From: Thecamonas trahens ATCC 50062
Taxonomy: Eukaryota > Apusozoa > Apusomonadida > Apusomonadidae
DNA length: 51,693 nt
Assembly: GCF_000142905.1 (NCBI RefSeq)
Contig: NW_013657657.1
Location: forward strand, 404,703 to 456,395
Direction of reading: 5' to 3'
Shown: positions 49,367-51,693 of the stretch, one piece after another
Layout of the letters: each line of letters begins with the position of its first letter
Numbering within the stretch: the stretch's first letter is position 1
Notes under the pieces: generated by a model
Seen by the model: the letters and a program-made list of their open reading frames with translations, nothing else
Databases searched by the model: none
Told to the model about the DNA's origin: nothing
Translations under genes and position numbers: made by a program

Positions 49367-50812
49367 GATGGGCAAGGCCGGAGGAGGGAGGGGAGGAGTG
49401 GGTTGGAGGGCAAACTAGTAGTCATTGTCATTACTGTGGCTATCTCTATGCATCGTCTCCAATGCCCTGTAGATAGCTAGCTTGCTCTCGGTGGTGCCGG
49501 CGGTGGTCGGTGGGCGGCGGGCGGCGGTCAGCGGCGAGCAGCCGGCGGTCGGCAGCGATGCTGTTGACGGGCTGGCGTCGGCTGATGTGCGTATCAGGGC
49601 AAGTGAAGTGGATCGGTATGTTTGCAGGTATGGTACGTATGTGTGGTGTGGATGTGGTGATTGTGGATGGAGATGGTGGGGAGTGGGGGTCGGAGATGGG
49701 CCCGGGGCGGGGTGGTCAGCAGCATCGAAGGGACACAGGGCCAACAGCTTAGGCCCGAGCCGGCGGAACTCGGATTCTGGAATACTGCAGTTGTAGATTG
49801 GAGACTGTGCCTGGGGTAGTGTGGGCGTGTAGTAGAGTAGTAGTCAAATCAGATTGGTCATATCTTGCAATGGGGTTAGTGGGGGGCGTGTGCGGGGTCG
49901 AGCGGACGAGGGCGTGCTCAACCACCTAGGGAGAACAAGTCGACGCGAAAGTGAGCCGAGGTGGATGAGTATCGATGACAGCGATATTGATACTGGTGAT
50001 AGTACGCGGTGAGTGATGACCTTGGGCGTGGTCGTGGATGGCGTACCTGGTGGTGGGAAGGAGCTAGGTGGTCATGAAGGTGGGCCTGATCGGGCGAGCG
50101 GGCGGCGGCTGGCGGCTGGTGGTCGGCGAGGAGGGGACAGCTGAGGGGGCTGGGTCGGGGCTGGGTGGCTTGACATTGCTGTTGGTTGGAGATTGGGCAG
50201 AAAGGTATTTGGTGGTTGACGGATGGCAGTGTCGGGGTCGGGGGATGAGGATGGGGGTGACGTAGAGCGGGGAGAGGAGGAGGAGGAGGAAGAGGAAGCC
50301 GAGTGCGCGATGGGATGGTGGTGAGGATGGCCATGGCATGGGGGTGGGAGTTGTGGCTGGGATGGAAGTGATGGTGGTGAGTTAGGGGGTGAGGGTGGTG
50401 GTTGGGGTGACGGGTGGTAATGAGTATGGTAGGGGGGATGAGGGGGGTCGTGATGTGGGAGGCGGGACGGGCGAAGTGATAGTGGGTATGGCGATTGGGC
50501 TTGAGCATTGATGAAGGTGAGTATGATACGGCTGATGGGTGTGTGTGGGGTGTGGTTGATGAGGGTGGAGGGGCTTGGGCGGCAAGTGTGAGGAGGGCGG
50601 ACGGATTGGATTGAGATGGACGTCGATGGAGACGATGGCTTGGGATTGGACAGGGAGGCAGACCACTGCACTGTAGTCCACCACTGCATTGCCTATCGCT
50701 TGCCCTTGCCCCCTCTTGTTCTTCCTTGTCTTGGCCAGCCCGGTGTCTTCGTCGTCTGGCTCGGTGATCGGCAGCAGGGGCGGCGGGCGATGAGCAGGCC
50801 GGCGCGGGCTGT
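49367..50812. repeat. Tandem repeat of about 1,446 bp, unit 1
   Basis: Landmarks in this unit recur 1,446-1,447 bp later: GATGGGCAAGGCCGG at 49367 and 50813, and CGTGCTCAACCACCTAGG at 49913 and 51360. Similarity is high with scattered substitutions and small indels. The plus strand is strongly G-rich, with GGTGG/GGGTG tracts. Many open frames exist on both strands, but none shows a recognisable domain. Confidence 0.85.
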
Positions 50813-51693
50813 GATGGGCAAGGCCGGAGTAGGGAGTGGAGAAGTGGATTGGAAAGCAGACTGTTAGTCATTGCTATTGATGTGGCTATCCGTATGCATC
50901 GTCTCCAATGTCCTGTCGATGGCTAGCTTGATCTCGGTGGTGCCGGCGGTGGTCGGTCGGCGGCGGGCGGCGGTCAGCGGCGAGCAGCTGGCGGTCGGCA
51001 GCGATGCTGTTGACGGGATGGCGTCGGCTGATGTGAATATCGGCGGGCAGGGATTGGATGGATGAGGTTGCAGGGATAGTGGGTAGGTGTGGTGTGGGTG
51101 TGGTGGTTGTGGGTGAAGATGGTGGGGAGTGAGGGTCGGATATGGGCCCGGGGCAGGGGGGTGAGCACCTTCGAAGGGACACAGGGCCAACAACTTGGGC
51201 CTTAGCTGGCAGAACTCGGATTCTGGAATACTACAGCTATGGATTGGAGACTGTGCAAGGGGGTAGTGTGGGCGTGTAGTAGGGTGGTAGTGAAATCAGA
51301 TTGGGCATATATTGCAATGAGATTGGTGGGGGGCATGTGCGGGGTCGGGCGGTCGAGGACGTGCTCAACCACCTAGGCAAAACAAGCCGACGCGAAAGTG
51401 AGCCGAGGTCGATGGGTATCGATGACGGCGATATTGATACTGGTGATAGTATGGGGCGAGTGATGATCTTGGGCGTGGTTGTGGGTTGTGTAGCTGGTAG
51501 TGGGAAGGAGCTAGGTGGTGGTGAAGGTGGGCTGATCGGGCGAGCGGGCGACGGCTGGTGGCTGGTGGTCAGCGAGGCGGGGACAGCTGAGGGGGATGGG
51601 ACGAGGCTGGGAGGCTTGAGAATGCTGTTGGTTGGTGGATGGGCAGTGTGGCTGGTGATGGTTGAGGGGTATGGGTGTCGAGGTCGGGAATGA
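50813..51693. repeat. Tandem repeat of about 1,446 bp, unit 2 (cut by the window edge)
   Basis: The first 881 bp of a second unit corresponds to about 49367-50246 of unit 1. The array continues to the last base of the window, so the copy number is unknown. Confidence 0.85.

Noticed and set aside
49482-51693. Open frames of 80-317 residues inside the 1.45-kb repeat
   Set aside because: They are low-complexity Gly/Trp/Val or Pro/Ser/His translations of G-rich satellite sequence, are not conserved between the two units in length or start, and have no domain.

Overview
The window is nuclear DNA of a GC-rich, gene-dense, free-living unicellular eukaryote. The evidence is GT-AG introns with very short first exons, Pol III-type tRNA genes with internal boxes and T-run terminators, and eukaryote-only families (HECT E3 ligase, DH-PH RhoGEF, Yip1/YIPF, BORC subunit 8, CCCH-Smr, NYN). 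Abundant Rho signalling plus BORCS8 suggests the Amorphea/Obazoa. An apusomonad such as Thecamonas is my best guess, but this is inference and was not checked.

Layout. 1-1.7 kb: a Rad60/NIP45-type SUMO-like-domain protein (+). 2.0-14.5 kb: a giant HECT E3 ligase with three CUB domains, a LamG-like region, a PA domain and a SPRY domain (-), one clear intron. 14.6-15.1 and 20.8 kb: three near-identical tRNA-Glu(CTC) genes on either side of a RhoGEF (15.2-20.6 kb, -) that carries a long Ala/Glu/Lys repeat. 21-22 kb: a YIPF1/2-like Golgi membrane protein (-), divergent from an NYN-domain nuclease (+, 22.4-24.2 kb). A CCCH-CUE-DUF1771-Smr protein (+, 24.4-26.8 kb) follows. 26.9-31 kb: two tandem PC-esterase/TBL-like type II membrane proteins (-) separated by a 38-bp minisatellite. 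31.3-44.4 kb: two huge divergent genes. The left one (2199 aa) is unrecognised. The right one (2020 aa) combines a P-loop NTPase, a GATase-like module and a VWA domain. Then come an alpha/beta hydrolase whose 3' end overlaps the VWA gene, an unrecognised polytopic membrane protein, BORCS8, a broken WD40-like C-terminus, and at the right edge a tandem repeat of about 1,446 bp that runs off the window.

A feature of the whole window: several genes switch reading frame once or more, and every switch I could resolve has the same polarity (one base appears to be missing). Systematic undercalls in the assembly are the most likely cause, and automatic gene models would cut these genes at those points. 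The best candidate for an undescribed system is the divergent giant gene pair at 31.3-44.4 kb.
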